From positions 1-64,000 of the forward strand of contig JAGCNW010000045.1 in assembly GCA_017645785.1 (NCBI GenBank): DNA of 64,000 nt. The letters are read 5' to 3'. This stretch comes from Treponema sp. Lineage in GTDB: Bacteria; Spirochaetota; Spirochaetia; Treponematales; Treponemataceae. The position numbers and the translations under genes are program-made. Below, piece after piece: positions 7,646 through 15,622 of the stretch; the stretch's first letter is position 1, and every line of letters begins with the position of its first letter. The notes beneath the pieces were generated by a model, which worked only from the letters and a program-made list of their open reading frames with translations, was not told where the DNA came from and did not search any database.

Positions 7646-8743
7646 ATGATTCTATTGGTAGTGGACACACAAAGAGGCTGTTTTAACGAAAAACTTTTTG
7701 CTTTTGAAACTGTAAAAGAAAACATCAAGCGCCTGATTGCAGAGGCTCGCAAAAACGGCGTTGAGGTTTGCTACGTTCAGCATGACGACGGACCTGGCGC
7801 AGACCTTGATAAAGAAACTCCGAACTATGAAATCTTCGACGACTTCGCTCCCCTTCCTGATGAAAAACGGTTTGAAAAAAACGTGAACAGCGCGTTCCAC
7901 CCGATGACCGGACTTTCCGAATACCTAAAGTCAAAGAACGAAAAGGACATTATTACAATAGGCGTTTCCACCGACTATTGCATGGACGCAACCGTAAAAT
8001 GCGGCTTTGAGCAAGGCTTTAACATTATAATTCCGGCATACGCAAATTCGACCTACGACAATCCGTATTTTGACAAAGAGACCGCTTACAAGTATTTCAA
8101 TGAGTTCATGTGGCCAAAGCGTTACGCAAAAGCGGTCAGCGTCGATGAGGCGATTGAAATTATGAAGAATTTATCCGACTACTTAAAAGAAACCGACTGC
8201 ATTGATTACACAAATCCTCTCATTGCTGAAAAGGCGGCCGAACTGAAAGCCGCCTCTTCTGACACTCTTGACTACATAGAAAGAGCCTACAAATTTGTAC
8301 GCGACGAGATTCCGCACACTTGGGACGCAAAACTTACCGTGGTTTCAAAAAGCGCCAGCGACGTTCTCAAAAACAAAACAGGCATCTGCTGGACAAAAGC
8401 ATGCCTCCTTGCCGCCCTGCTCCGCGCGAATAAAATCCCGTCAGGAATAAGCTACCAGTATTTGACGCGCGCCGACGACGCGAGCGACGGCTACATCATA
8501 CATGCATTGAACACTGTCTATATCGATTCGTTGCAAAAATGGATTCGCCTTGACGCGCGCGGAAACAAGCCGGGTGTAAACGCTCAGTTCAGTCTGGAAA
8601 AAGAAATCCTTGCCTTCCCAGCCCGTCCAGAATTTGGCGAAAAAGATTACCGCGACAATCACAGCGATTTGGACGTTCGGCTTAAAGAAATTCTAAAGAC
8701 GAGCAGCAACATTCTTGAAGTCCGCGCGGATTTTGAGATATAA
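7646..8743 (+). CDS. Isochorismatase-family hydrolase fused to a transglutaminase-like domain
   Basis: The 365-residue protein starts at the ATG after CTCAGGAGG. Residues about 1-175 form an isochorismatase-type cysteine hydrolase: Asp7 in LLVVDTQRGCF, a Lys in RFEKNVNSAF and the nucleophile Cys in GVSTDYCMDATVKCGF. Residues about 200-365 are transglutaminase-like, with TGICWTKACLLAALLR (Cys), YIIHALNTVYI (His) and WIRLDARGN (Asp), a complete triad. Both halves therefore look catalytically intact. Each fold acts on amide or ester bonds, so a two-step hydrolase or acyl transfer is plausible, but the substrate is unknown. A separate transglutaminase-like protein lies at 10880-11767. Confidence 0.85.
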   Translation: MILLVVDTQRGCFNEKLFAFETVKENIKRLIAEARKNGVEVCYVQHDDGPGADLDKETPNYEIFDDFAPLPDEKRFEKNVNSAFHPMTGLSEYLKSKNEKDIITIGVSTDYCMDATVKCGFEQGFNIIIPAYANSTYDNPYFDKETAYKYFNEFMWPKRYAKAVSVDEAIEIMKNLSDYLKETDCIDYTNPLIAEKAAELKAASSDTLDYIERAYKFVRDEIPHTWDAKLTVVSKSASDVLKNKTGICWTKACLLAALLRANKIPSGISYQYLTRADDASDGYIIHALNTVYIDSLQKWIRLDARGNKPGVNAQFSLEKEILAFPARPEFGEKDYRDNHSDLDVRLKEILKTSSNILEVRADFEI

Positions 8744-8769
8744 AAAAAAGAGATGGAGCAGACATAATT

Positions 8770-9378
8770 ATGAAAATTGCAGTATTTACAGATGTTCACG
8801 GCAATCTTAAGGCTTTACAGACTGTCCTTGAGCGAATCAAAAATAAAAAGGCGGACAAAGCTGTTTTTTTGGGAGACATTTTTCAGCGCGGAAACGAAGA
8901 AATTGAATGCCTTGAACTTCTTAAAAAGAGCGGGGCAATCTGCATTAAAGGAAATTGCGAGCTTTATCTGGAGCATGGCGTAGACATCGACCCGGACGTT
9001 GAATATCTGAGAGAATATTATGACGGAATGAGAAAGAAGATTTCTGATGGTCAAATGGAATTCATCAGGCAAATGCCGCCCTTTTACGAAGAAGAAGCTT
9101 TTTGCCACAAAATGCGTTTCTCGCATTTTTTATTTTCAGACGTTGACGCGCCGTATCCATTCTTGCAATTGTCAAGCATAAAAAACGGAATCTTTGACAC
9201 CGCATGCAAAAGCAAGGAAGTGACCAAATATGACCTTGTCGCAATCGGCCATTCGCATCAGAATTTTGAAAACGGAAACGTAGTGTCGGTTTCGGCGGCA
9301 GGCTTGGAAGGCTCGTCATTTCTTTTGATTGACGCGACAGAAGGCGGGCTTAACTTTGAGCGAGTTTTCATCAATTAA
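8770..9378 (+). CDS. Metallophosphoesterase (YfcE/MJ0936-type)
   Basis: The 202-residue protein carries the calcineurin-like metallophosphoesterase motifs in order: FTDVHGN near the N-terminus, LGDIFQRG, KGNCE and the C-terminal GHSHQNF. These ligands hold two divalent metals for phosphoester hydrolysis. Length and order fit the small cytosolic YfcE-type phosphodiesterases. It begins 26 nt after the isochorismatase fusion, with a GGAGC SD, so the two may be co-transcribed. The natural substrate is unknown. Confidence 0.87.
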   Translation: MKIAVFTDVHGNLKALQTVLERIKNKKADKAVFLGDIFQRGNEEIECLELLKKSGAICIKGNCELYLEHGVDIDPDVEYLREYYDGMRKKISDGQMEFIRQMPPFYEEEAFCHKMRFSHFLFSDVDAPYPFLQLSSIKNGIFDTACKSKEVTKYDLVAIGHSHQNFENGNVVSVSAAGLEGSSFLLIDATEGGLNFERVFIN

Positions 9379-9433
9379 AATTGACAATGATGAAAAAGTC
9401 TGCAAAATAGGGACAGTCTTTTGCGCAAGCGCA

Positions 9434-10126
9434 TCATTTTTCGTGGCTGCGGATAATTTTGCTGACTTCAACCGCTTCATAAAAATCAGCTTCAGAAATG
9501 CCTAGCGCCTGAACATCCTTCCAGATTGTCTGCATGTAAAAATCAACGGCCTCCTTTGAAGCTTCGTTGAAAATTACCCATGTGCGGGCATAGTCAAAAA
9601 CAGGAGGGGCAAGCCTTGCCGTAATCCAGTCGATGACAGTGAAGTCTGTTTTATTTGGGGCAAGCATTATGTTCAGAAAATGCAAATCCAGATGGCAAAT
9701 GACGCTTTTGTATTTTTGGGAAAGCCTCTCGACTGTTGGCAGGGCTTTCGCTTTTTCTTCGTCCGTAAGCATTGTTTCAATCGTCAAGAGAAATGATGGA
9801 ATTTCTATGCCGCTTGTGTCAGCCGCATGAATTTGGCGAAAAGCCTGGGAAAGCATCGCAAAATATTTTGGAGGATCTTCGGAAATAAATTTTTCAAGTA
9901 TTTCGCCTTCGACATAATCCATTTTTACGACATGCGGGTCATCCGTTTCGTAATACTTTACCGGGCAAAGGCCTGCCTTGTTCACCATCTTTTGGTTTTC
10001 TATTTCAAACGAAATCCATCCGGCAGGATAAGAAGGCTTGTAAACTTTGTACGCGAATCCGTGATAAAGCAAAACTTCTGCCTGCGCGCCATGGCCGATT
10101 GTTTTTTCCGTTCCGTCAAATTCCAT
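9434..10126 (-). CDS. Aminoglycoside phosphotransferase/choline kinase-like protein
   Basis: The 230-residue kinase-fold protein has the glycine-rich opening IGHGAQAEVLLY, a Lys in FAYKVYKPS, the catalytic loop CHLDLHFLNIM and the metal-binding VIDW. This is the APH/choline-kinase pattern. It is shorter than classical aminoglycoside kinases (about 260-270), so resistance should not be assumed; small metabolites are equally possible. The SD TGGAG precedes the ATG on the minus strand. It points away from the metallophosphoesterase and is followed by no close partner. Confidence 0.83.
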   Translation of the reverse strand: MEFDGTEKTIGHGAQAEVLLYHGFAYKVYKPSYPAGWISFEIENQKMVNKAGLCPVKYYETDDPHVVKMDYVEGEILEKFISEDPPKYFAMLSQAFRQIHAADTSGIEIPSFLLTIETMLTDEEKAKALPTVERLSQKYKSVICHLDLHFLNIMLAPNKTDFTVIDWITARLAPPVFDYARTWVIFNEASKEAVDFYMQTIWKDVQALGISEADFYEAVEVSKIIRSHEK

Positions 10127-10170
10127 TACAGTTTTTCTCCATTCCCCCTACTTCACATGATTTTTTCGTC

Positions 10171-10683
10171 TCATTCTGAAACAAAAGGGGCTCTTAAATC
10201 ATAATCTGAAATCTCGGAAATGTCTACGGGCAGTTTAAGACCGATTCTTGAATCCTTGTAATTTATTTGTTTTGAATGAGCGTCATTGCCGCTTCTGTCC
10301 ACAGAATAAAACTGCATCGTATCATTTTGCAATGAAATGAAAGCGTGCCCAAAACCTGCGGGAATCAGCGCCGCCAAGGCATTTTCTTCTGACAGTTCAA
10401 ATGACTCCCATTGTAGATAGGTCGGCGATTCTTTTCTCAAATCAATAACGTAATCCAACCCTCTGCCTTTTATGACTGTCACAAACTTCGTCATCGGGCT
10501 GCTCTCATCTCTGTAGTGTATTCCAAAGAAAGTTCCTTCTTTTGGCATGCTGTAGATTCTTGTCTCCATGACCTTGAAATCATAAATCTTTTCATCAAAA
10601 ACATATGCCAGAGAGCCACGGTTATCAACACGCGTATGGAGTTGATATAATTTAACCTTTCCAAATAATTCTTTTATAACCAT
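10171..10683 (-). CDS. RmlC-like cupin, dTDP-4-dehydrorhamnose 3,5-epimerase family
   Basis: The 170-residue protein has the RmlC-type core: RGSLAYVF, GTFFGIHYRDE (matching the RGLHxQ region with the catalytic His), VIKGRGLDYVIDLR and IPAGFGHAFISL. RmlC enzymes epimerise dTDP-4-keto-6-deoxyglucose for rhamnose synthesis, but no rmlA, rmlB or rmlD is visible here, so another sugar-nucleotide or a different cupin role is possible. The SD GGGTGG lies upstream. It is upstream of the phosphotransferase gene on the same strand (45-nt gap). Confidence 0.78.
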   Translation of the reverse strand: MVIKELFGKVKLYQLHTRVDNRGSLAYVFDEKIYDFKVMETRIYSMPKEGTFFGIHYRDESSPMTKFVTVIKGRGLDYVIDLRKESPTYLQWESFELSEENALAALIPAGFGHAFISLQNDTMQFYSVDRSGNDAHSKQINYKDSRIGLKLPVDISEISDYDLRAPFVSE

Positions 10684-10779
10684 ATATCCACCCTTGATTC
10701 AATCGCAACAAGAATCTCTCGAAAGATGTATTAATAGTTTTTACTCTTATAAAGTAGCAGATGAATGTGAAAAAAACAA

Positions 10780-10830
10780 GGAAATGGGACTGCATTTCAT
10801 CGGGCAAAAACTGCATCTTATCTGAAAAGC
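10780..10830 (+). repeat. Solo copy of the GCATTTCAT...TGCATCTTAT intergenic box
   Basis: This gap upstream of a transglutaminase-like gene contains TGCATTTCATCGGGC followed by CTGCATCTTATCTGAAAAG, closely matching the second module of the repeats at 2060-2097 and 15515-15558. It lies on the same strand as the gene downstream; the end of the TGCATCTTAT box is 58 nt from the start codon. Confidence 0.65.
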
Positions 10831-10879
10831 ATTGTTTGTCCTTAAATCTTCATATATCATTGAAAAAAGGAGCAAAAAA

Positions 10880-11767
10880 ATGAAAAAGGAAATCATCGAA
10901 TTTTACAAAAAAACAAGCCCTTTTACAGAGTTAGGCCTTTACCGGGATTTTGCCAGAAATCTTCCTGATGACATCAATGAGCTTTGTGTTTTACAGAGAA
11001 AGCAGACAATTCATCCTGTTGGACTTTTGAATCCTGCGACAAGGATGGAAAAAAATGGTTTTTGGGGAGATTTGAGCCAGATTCCCTTGACCCGCCTTAA
11101 TTTTGAAGAAGACTGGTTTCCAAATGCCCTGAGCATGTTTGCGGAACTTTTGCGCCTGAACCCTGAATATTCGGTAAATCGAAGCGCAAAGGACAAAATT
11201 CATATCACCTGCCGCTGTCAGGCAATCATGCTGGCTGCAACATTAAAGGCAAAAGGAATTCCAGCCCGTGTTCGAAGCGGATTTGCGCCTTACATCAAGG
11301 AAGATGGTGAAAATCGTGACCACTGGATTACGGAATGGTACGATCAAAAATCTGATTGCTGGATTTTGACCGATGCAGACATTCACCTTGACCCCAACAT
11401 CAATTTTGATCCAAACAATATTCCGAGAGAACGATATCTCACAGGCGGACAGGCATATTTAAAACTCCGCCGGGGAGAACTTTCCGAAAAACAGGTGTCC
11501 TTTGCTTCCTGGCCGGTTACTTACGGACTTGCGGCTGCAATACGCGCTCTTTTTTATGACTTTCACTGCCTTATGAACGAGGAAATAATTTTTCTTCATC
11601 AGCCGGAATATGTTGTCTTTAAGGATTTTAAATTGAGCGAAGAAGAACTCGATGAACTGGACAAACTTGCAGAACTAATGCTGGAGCCGGACAAAAATTT
11701 TCCTGCGCTCTGTCAAATCTGGGAAAACCAGACAAAGTTCAGGATTTTGCGCGGTGGTTTAAATTAA
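10880..11767 (+). CDS. Transglutaminase-like domain protein
   Basis: The 295-residue protein starts at the ATG after AAAAGGAGC. The central region has the transglutaminase/protease pattern CRCQAIMLAATLKAKGIPARVRSGF (nucleophile Cys), DHWITEWYD (His) and WILTDADIH (Asp). This makes a plausible Cys-His-Asp triad of the bacterial transglutaminase-like family, whose members mostly act as proteases or amidases. No signal peptide or membrane segment is seen, so it should be cytosolic. The N-terminal (KTSPFTELG) and C-terminal parts are family-specific and unassigned. It is a lone rightward gene ending 4 nt from the convergent acetyltransferase gene. The conserved box at 10780-10830 lies upstream. 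Confidence 0.8.
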   Translation: MKKEIIEFYKKTSPFTELGLYRDFARNLPDDINELCVLQRKQTIHPVGLLNPATRMEKNGFWGDLSQIPLTRLNFEEDWFPNALSMFAELLRLNPEYSVNRSAKDKIHITCRCQAIMLAATLKAKGIPARVRSGFAPYIKEDGENRDHWITEWYDQKSDCWILTDADIHLDPNINFDPNNIPRERYLTGGQAYLKLRRGELSEKQVSFASWPVTYGLAAAIRALFYDFHCLMNEEIIFLHQPEYVVFKDFKLSEEELDELDKLAELMLEPDKNFPALCQIWENQTKFRILRGGLN

Positions 11768-11771
11768 ATTT

Positions 11772-12383
11772 TCATTTATAGTCGTCCACGTCGAATTTCC
11801 TGTCGCGGAAGTAATAGTCGCGGTCGGCTTCTGTGATTTCGCGCAGGACACGGCAGGGATTTCCAACCGCGATCACGTTTGGCGGAATGTCCTTTGTGAC
11901 CACGCTGCCCCCGCCAATCACGACATTGTCGCCGATTGTAACGCCCGGCATAATGCACGAGTTTCCGCCAATCCAAACATTGTTTCCGATTGTCACGTCA
12001 ATTCCGTACTCGTAGCCGGAATTCCGCGAGTCCGGGTGAATTGGATGCCCCGCCGTGTAGATGGCGACATTCGGCGCGATTTGAACGTTGTCGCCGATTT
12101 TTACTTTGCCAACGTCAAGAACGATGAAGTTGTAGTTGGCGAAAAACCACTGGCCGACTTCGATGTTGTAGCCATAGTCGCAATGGAAGGGCGCCTCAAT
12201 GTTGATCCAATCGCCAGTCTTTCCGAGGATTTCTTTTATAAGGCGGTCCTTCTCTTCTTTCGCTTCCGGCGGAAGGTTGTTGTAGCGGTAAATCTTTTTC
12301 TTGCACTCAAGCCTTTCTTCCGCAAGGCCGTCCATCCACGCTTTGTACGGAAGATTTGCAAGCATTCGTTCTTTGTGATTCAT
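11772..12383 (-). CDS. maa: Maltose/galactoside O-acetyltransferase family protein
   Basis: The 203-residue protein has the N-terminal Maa domain (MNHKERMLANLPYKAW) followed by left-handed beta-helix hexapeptide repeats (IGDNVQIAPNVAI, IGNNVWIGGNS, IGDNVVIGGGSVVTKDI). The family catalyses acetyl-CoA-dependent O-acetylation of sugars, with the catalytic His in TAGHPIHP. Length matches the family. The SD AGGAGG is the same as that of the truncated CAT gene upstream. It is the last gene of a leftward cluster: CAT remnant, DinB-DUF3795, racemase, Maa. Confidence 0.9.
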   Translation of the reverse strand: MNHKERMLANLPYKAWMDGLAEERLECKKKIYRYNNLPPEAKEEKDRLIKEILGKTGDWINIEAPFHCDYGYNIEVGQWFFANYNFIVLDVGKVKIGDNVQIAPNVAIYTAGHPIHPDSRNSGYEYGIDVTIGNNVWIGGNSCIMPGVTIGDNVVIGGGSVVTKDIPPNVIAVGNPCRVLREITEADRDYYFRDRKFDVDDYK

Positions 12384-12400
12384 TTTGTTCCTCCTAAAAA

Positions 12401-13090
12401 CTATTCAAGTTGTAGCCGCGCCGCTTCCGCCGCGTGAATCAGAGTCGTATCGTAAACTGGAAGGACGCTGTCCTTTTGCGCGACCAACATACCGATTTCG
12501 GTGCAGCCAAGAATTACGCCTTCCGCGCCCAGCGCCTTCATCTTTTCAATAATCAATTTATACTTTTCGCGCGACGAGTCAAGAATTTTTCCAAGGCAAA
12601 GCTCGTTAAAAATCACGTCGTCTATAACCGCAATGTCTTCTTCGCAGGGAACAAGGACCTCAAGGCCGGCCTTAACAAGACGTTCCTTGATAAAGTCCTG
12701 AGTCATCGTAAAGCGCGTTCCCAAAAGCGCCACCTTGCGGCGGCCGTCCCTTTTTATGACATTCGCAGTCGCGTCCGCGATATGAAGAATCGGAACGCTA
12801 ATTTCCTTTTCAATTTGCGGAACAAGCTTGTGCATTGTGTTGGTCGCGATTACGATAAAATCCGCTCCGGCCATTTCAAGCTTTTTTGCGGCCTCAGAAA
12901 GAATCGCGGCGTTTCCGTCCCAGTTTCCGCTATGCATGTTTTCTTCCAACTCCGCAAAGTCAACGTTGCGCATCATGATTTTTGAAGAATGAAATCCGCC
13001 GAGCGCCTCTTTGACAGTTCTGTTGATGACCTGATAATAAGTGACCGTGCTTTCCCAGCTCATTCCGCCAATCAATCCGATTGTTTTCAT
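12401..13090 (-). CDS. Aspartate/glutamate racemase family protein (YgeA/RacX type)
   Basis: The 229-residue protein opens MKTIGLIGGMSWESTVTYY, the Asp/Glu racemase signature. It has ATNTMHK at the first catalytic position and GCTEIGML at the second. The first site is thus Thr rather than Cys, a Thr/Cys pair like that reported for E. coli YgeA. The enzyme would interconvert an amino acid's L and D forms without PLP. It lies 15 nt downstream of the DinB-DUF3795 gene and 17 nt upstream of maa. A broken paralogue is present at 19010-19565. Confidence 0.88.
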   Translation of the reverse strand: MKTIGLIGGMSWESTVTYYQVINRTVKEALGGFHSSKIMMRNVDFAELEENMHSGNWDGNAAILSEAAKKLEMAGADFIVIATNTMHKLVPQIEKEISVPILHIADATANVIKRDGRRKVALLGTRFTMTQDFIKERLVKAGLEVLVPCEEDIAVIDDVIFNELCLGKILDSSREKYKLIIEKMKALGAEGVILGCTEIGMLVAQKDSVLPVYDTTLIHAAEAARLQLE

Positions 13091-13105
13091 TTTTTCTGCC
13101 CACCG

Positions 13106-14161
13106 TTACCTGTTATTTTCCAAAATCTTCAAGCCCTCTTCAATTTCATAGCCAAGGACTTCCTGAATTTTTTGAAATTCCTTTTTCTTGTGAAGGGTGT
13201 CGAGGACTTTCAGCAATTCCTTTTTGCCGTGTTTTTGTATGAAAAGAGCCATCGACCTTATGGCGTTTGTTTCTTTGCCCAATGAGTAAAAACCTTTTTT
13301 GCAATCATAAAGCTCGTCGCATTCATAGCAGCCGTCAAGGCCTTTTTCTTTGCAGCAGGCTGTGTTGAGACACACGCCGTTTGGCGAGCAAGTGGCGAAG
13401 GAACAAGTGTTGTAAATCGTCCTGCACGAACCGCACCAGGCCGTAAGAAAACAGTGACTGCACGAAAGCCCGCAATAGGCGATTTGGTCTACGCCTTTTT
13501 TTGCCTCCTGACACAGCTTGTTCTTGATTCGCCGCATCGCTTCGACGTGCATGATCCAGTGACGGCTAAATGGCATTTGAACCAGTCCCTTTACATTTTT
13601 TCCGAGCCAAAAGTCAACCAGCCATGCGGCGGATTGGTCGGCGCTGACGCACTTACTTTTTAGGAGCCTTTCCCTGTCCGCCGCGTCAAACTTCTTCTTC
13701 AAGTCGGAAAATTGCAGGCGTTTCAAAAACTTGTTTGTCGAATCCATCACCGCCCTGCAATAATCGAACGCCGCCTTTATGTCCAGCTTTTTTGAAAAGG
13801 CAACCATCGCTTTTTCGTCAAGCTCGTTGCCTGTCGTGATGGTCGCGCTCTTGGCCTTTTGTTTCCAGCCGCCTTCAACGAAAATCTGCTTGTCCTTTAA
13901 AATCAGCGTATGGGCGACGATGTCCTCTATGCGGAAAATGTGCCACATCGACCAAGCGAGGGTCGCGTTGTGGTTTTGGTCGCCGTCGCCAAAGGGCATT
14001 TGCCAAAAAGCTTCGGGCGGAAATGTTTTCACGATGGAAGTTATTTGCTCGAACAAGTCCTTTCGCAACTCAAGAAGAAGATTTATTCCCTTGTCAAAGG
14101 ACGCTTCCTTAGAAAGCAGCGCCTGCATCCTTTTGTTTTTATCCGACCATTCTTTATCCAT
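13106..14161 (-). CDS. DinB-superfamily helical bundle fused to a DUF3795 cysteine-rich domain
   Basis: The 351-residue protein has an N-terminal four-helix DinB-like part (about residues 20-215) with possible metal-binding His in WSMWHIFRIED and SRHWIMHVEAM. A C-terminal DUF3795 domain follows (about 228-351): AYCGLSCSHC, AWCGSCR, then several Cys pairs (NTACC, CYECDELYDC). DinB proteins are often metal-dependent thiol transferases. At the junction the DNA reads TCAGGAGG just before the DUF3795 part, like a leftover SD, but no start codon follows at a useful distance. It begins 3 nt after the CAT remnant and is probably in the same mRNA. The function is unknown. Confidence 0.8.
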   Translation of the reverse strand: MDKEWSDKNKRMQALLSKEASFDKGINLLLELRKDLFEQITSIVKTFPPEAFWQMPFGDGDQNHNATLAWSMWHIFRIEDIVAHTLILKDKQIFVEGGWKQKAKSATITTGNELDEKAMVAFSKKLDIKAAFDYCRAVMDSTNKFLKRLQFSDLKKKFDAADRERLLKSKCVSADQSAAWLVDFWLGKNVKGLVQMPFSRHWIMHVEAMRRIKNKLCQEAKKGVDQIAYCGLSCSHCFLTAWCGSCRTIYNTCSFATCSPNGVCLNTACCKEKGLDGCYECDELYDCKKGFYSLGKETNAIRSMALFIQKHGKKELLKVLDTLHKKKEFQKIQEVLGYEIEEGLKILENNR

Positions 14162-14164
14162 GAT

Positions 14165-14440
14165 TCACCTGCAAAATTCCGCGATCTCTTTGTCCAAGAG
14201 CCTGAACACGTTGGCGATTAAAAAGCCGTCGGGCAACTCTATGTTGAGCGAGTTTAGGACCTTTGCTAGAAGATACAAAAAGTTTATGTAAAACTTCGTT
14301 CCGCTCGCCTTTGAAGAGGCGACAAGGTCTGTCACGTCGATTCTTGTAGTCATGGACGTGGAGCACTTGCAGTCTTCCGTAAAATGACGGAAGACACCCT
14401 TTCTGTAATATGTTTCTTGGTCAATCACTTTATAGTTCAT
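14165..14440 (-). pseudogene. Truncated chloramphenicol acetyltransferase (CAT)-like gene
   Basis: The first about 68 codons (MNYKVIDQETYYRKGVF, CKCSTSMTTRIDVTDL, TKFYINFLYLLAKVLNS) match the N-terminus of type A CAT-like acetyltransferases, normally about 210-220 residues. After LNS the sequence departs from the family and ends at 91 codons, so the trimeric catalytic core and the C-terminal HHxxxDG active site are absent. The ATG at 14440 is set by AGGAGG. It should not confer resistance. The stop codon is 3 nt from the next gene. Confidence 0.8.
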
Positions 14441-14504
14441 TTTGTTCCTCCTCATATTACGCAGCTTTCATAATATCAAATTATATGGAATAATCAATCG
14501 ATTT

Positions 14505-14575
14505 ACGACAAAATGCGCGAACAAGTCCATGAAATGCGCTCACGCGAGCTGTCAAGGCGCGCCCTGATTGGAATT
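14505..14575 (-). repeat. Diverged hairpin/box repeat upstream of the CAT remnant
   Basis: On the minus strand this gap reads TTGACAGCTCGCGTGAGCG, then GCGCATTTCATGGACTTG and GCGCATTTTGTCGTAAA. This is a rearranged form of the repeat modules at 1925-2097 and 15452-15558. The end of the GCATTTTGT box lies 77 nt before the CAT start codon, in the sense orientation. The remainder of the 14461-14665 gap contains only AT-rich promoter-like sequence. Confidence 0.55.
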
Positions 14576-14665
14576 TGTGTAAAAAACTTCTATAATTAAT
14601 TTCGGTATATGAACGTCGGGGAACTTAGGGTAGAATCTCCTTTGCAAAGTTCATAAGGAATCGGC

Positions 14666-15424
14666 ATGAAGTACAGAAACGCGCAGGACATTTTTCCGGA
14701 AACTCTTTTGAAGCAAATTCAGCGATATGTTTCGGGGGAGACCATTTACATTCCGGCCGGAAGCGGAAAAAAGTCTTGGGGCGAAACTTCGGGCTACCAG
14801 CAGTTTATCCGCGAAAGGAACGCCGCGATCAAGGTGGAGTTTGAGGCGGGCAAAACTATTGACAGCCTTATGGAAAAATACTGCCTTTCTTATGACTCAA
14901 TCAAGCGGATTGTTTACAACAAGAAGGAGATTACTATGTTAAAGTACAGCGCAAGTTTGGATTCGGCAAAGGCTTATGCAAGGGCTGAAAAGCTGGATGC
15001 ATGGATTCACCTCTATCTGAATGAAGAAGGAAGAAACATTCCTTTTTCCGACGGACTAAAACTGTGTGACAGATATTACTTTAGCCCGGTTCTAATGCCA
15101 ATCAGCCTATTTAAGCGCTGCGCGGGGCCCGAAGCGGAGATGAAATACCACATAGACAAGGACTGGTGGGAGCATACGGTTGGCGAACTAAAGAAATCAA
15201 TCCAGACAGACCCAAACTTTTTGGACAAATGCGCGCCGTTTATTGTTGAATATACTGGGGGCAAGTTTGTATTGAACGACGGAAACCACCGTCACAAGGC
15301 TTACGAGGAACTTGGCATAGAAAAGGCCTGGGTAATTTTCTGGATTACTGAGGAAGATGAATACCGGGACTTTATGCAAAAGTACGGAGAGCAGGTGAAG
15401 GACTGCGTCGTAATCCGACGGTAA
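14666..15424 (+). CDS. CD3324-like HTH domain fused to a ParB/Srx-like nuclease-fold domain
   Basis: The 252-residue protein joins two recognisable units. Residues 1-about 88 match CD3324/Mor-type proteins (KYRNAQDIFPETLLKQIQRY, IYIPAGSGKKSWG) with a C-terminal helix-turn-helix. Residues 91-252 contain the ParB/sulfiredoxin-fold signature NDGNHRHKAYEELG. At the junction the DNA has AAGGAG (14924-14929) and ATG (14936-14938), an ideal translation start. The downstream part therefore looks like a former separate gene whose upstream stop was lost, and it may still be translated alone (162 residues). The first start is the ATG after ATAAGGAATC. The function is unknown; DNA binding is likely for the first part. 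Confidence 0.78.
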   Translation: MKYRNAQDIFPETLLKQIQRYVSGETIYIPAGSGKKSWGETSGYQQFIRERNAAIKVEFEAGKTIDSLMEKYCLSYDSIKRIVYNKKEITMLKYSASLDSAKAYARAEKLDAWIHLYLNEEGRNIPFSDGLKLCDRYYFSPVLMPISLFKRCAGPEAEMKYHIDKDWWEHTVGELKKSIQTDPNFLDKCAPFIVEYTGGKFVLNDGNHRHKAYEELGIEKAWVIFWITEEDEYRDFMQKYGEQVKDCVVIRR

Positions 15425-15434
15425 ACGAAAAAAT

Positions 15435-15558
15435 CCGACAAAATGCGCGGCGCATTGACAGCTCGCGTGAGCGAGCAAGTGGATAACTTCCTATACAAAG
15501 CGCCACTGGAACATGACGCGCATCTCATCGCCCGCTTCTTGCATCTTGTCCAAAAAGC
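15435..15558 (+). repeat. Hairpin plus box repeat upstream of the DJ-1 gene
   Basis: GCATTGACA at 15452 is followed by the hairpin GCTCGC-GTGA-GCGAGC, then AAGTGGATAACTTCC, ATACAAAGCGCCA, GACGCGCATCTCATCGCCC and TTGCATCTTGTCCAAAAAG. It is collinear with 1993-2097 through both modules. Relative to the other copies the stem differs by paired changes, so base-pairing is kept. A partial reversed box (ACAAAATGCGCGG) precedes it at about 15438. The box ends 73 nt before the next start codon. Confidence 0.75.
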
Positions 15559-15622
15559 GTTCCCACGCGACGAAAGTTCAAATATAATGGGGCAAGATTT
15601 ACAAAAAAACAAGGAGAAAAAC

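Noticed and set aside
11772..12383. Streptogramin/chloramphenicol acetyltransferase of the Xat type
   Set aside because: The N-terminal Maa domain and hexapeptide arrangement fit maltose/galactoside O-acetyltransferases better.
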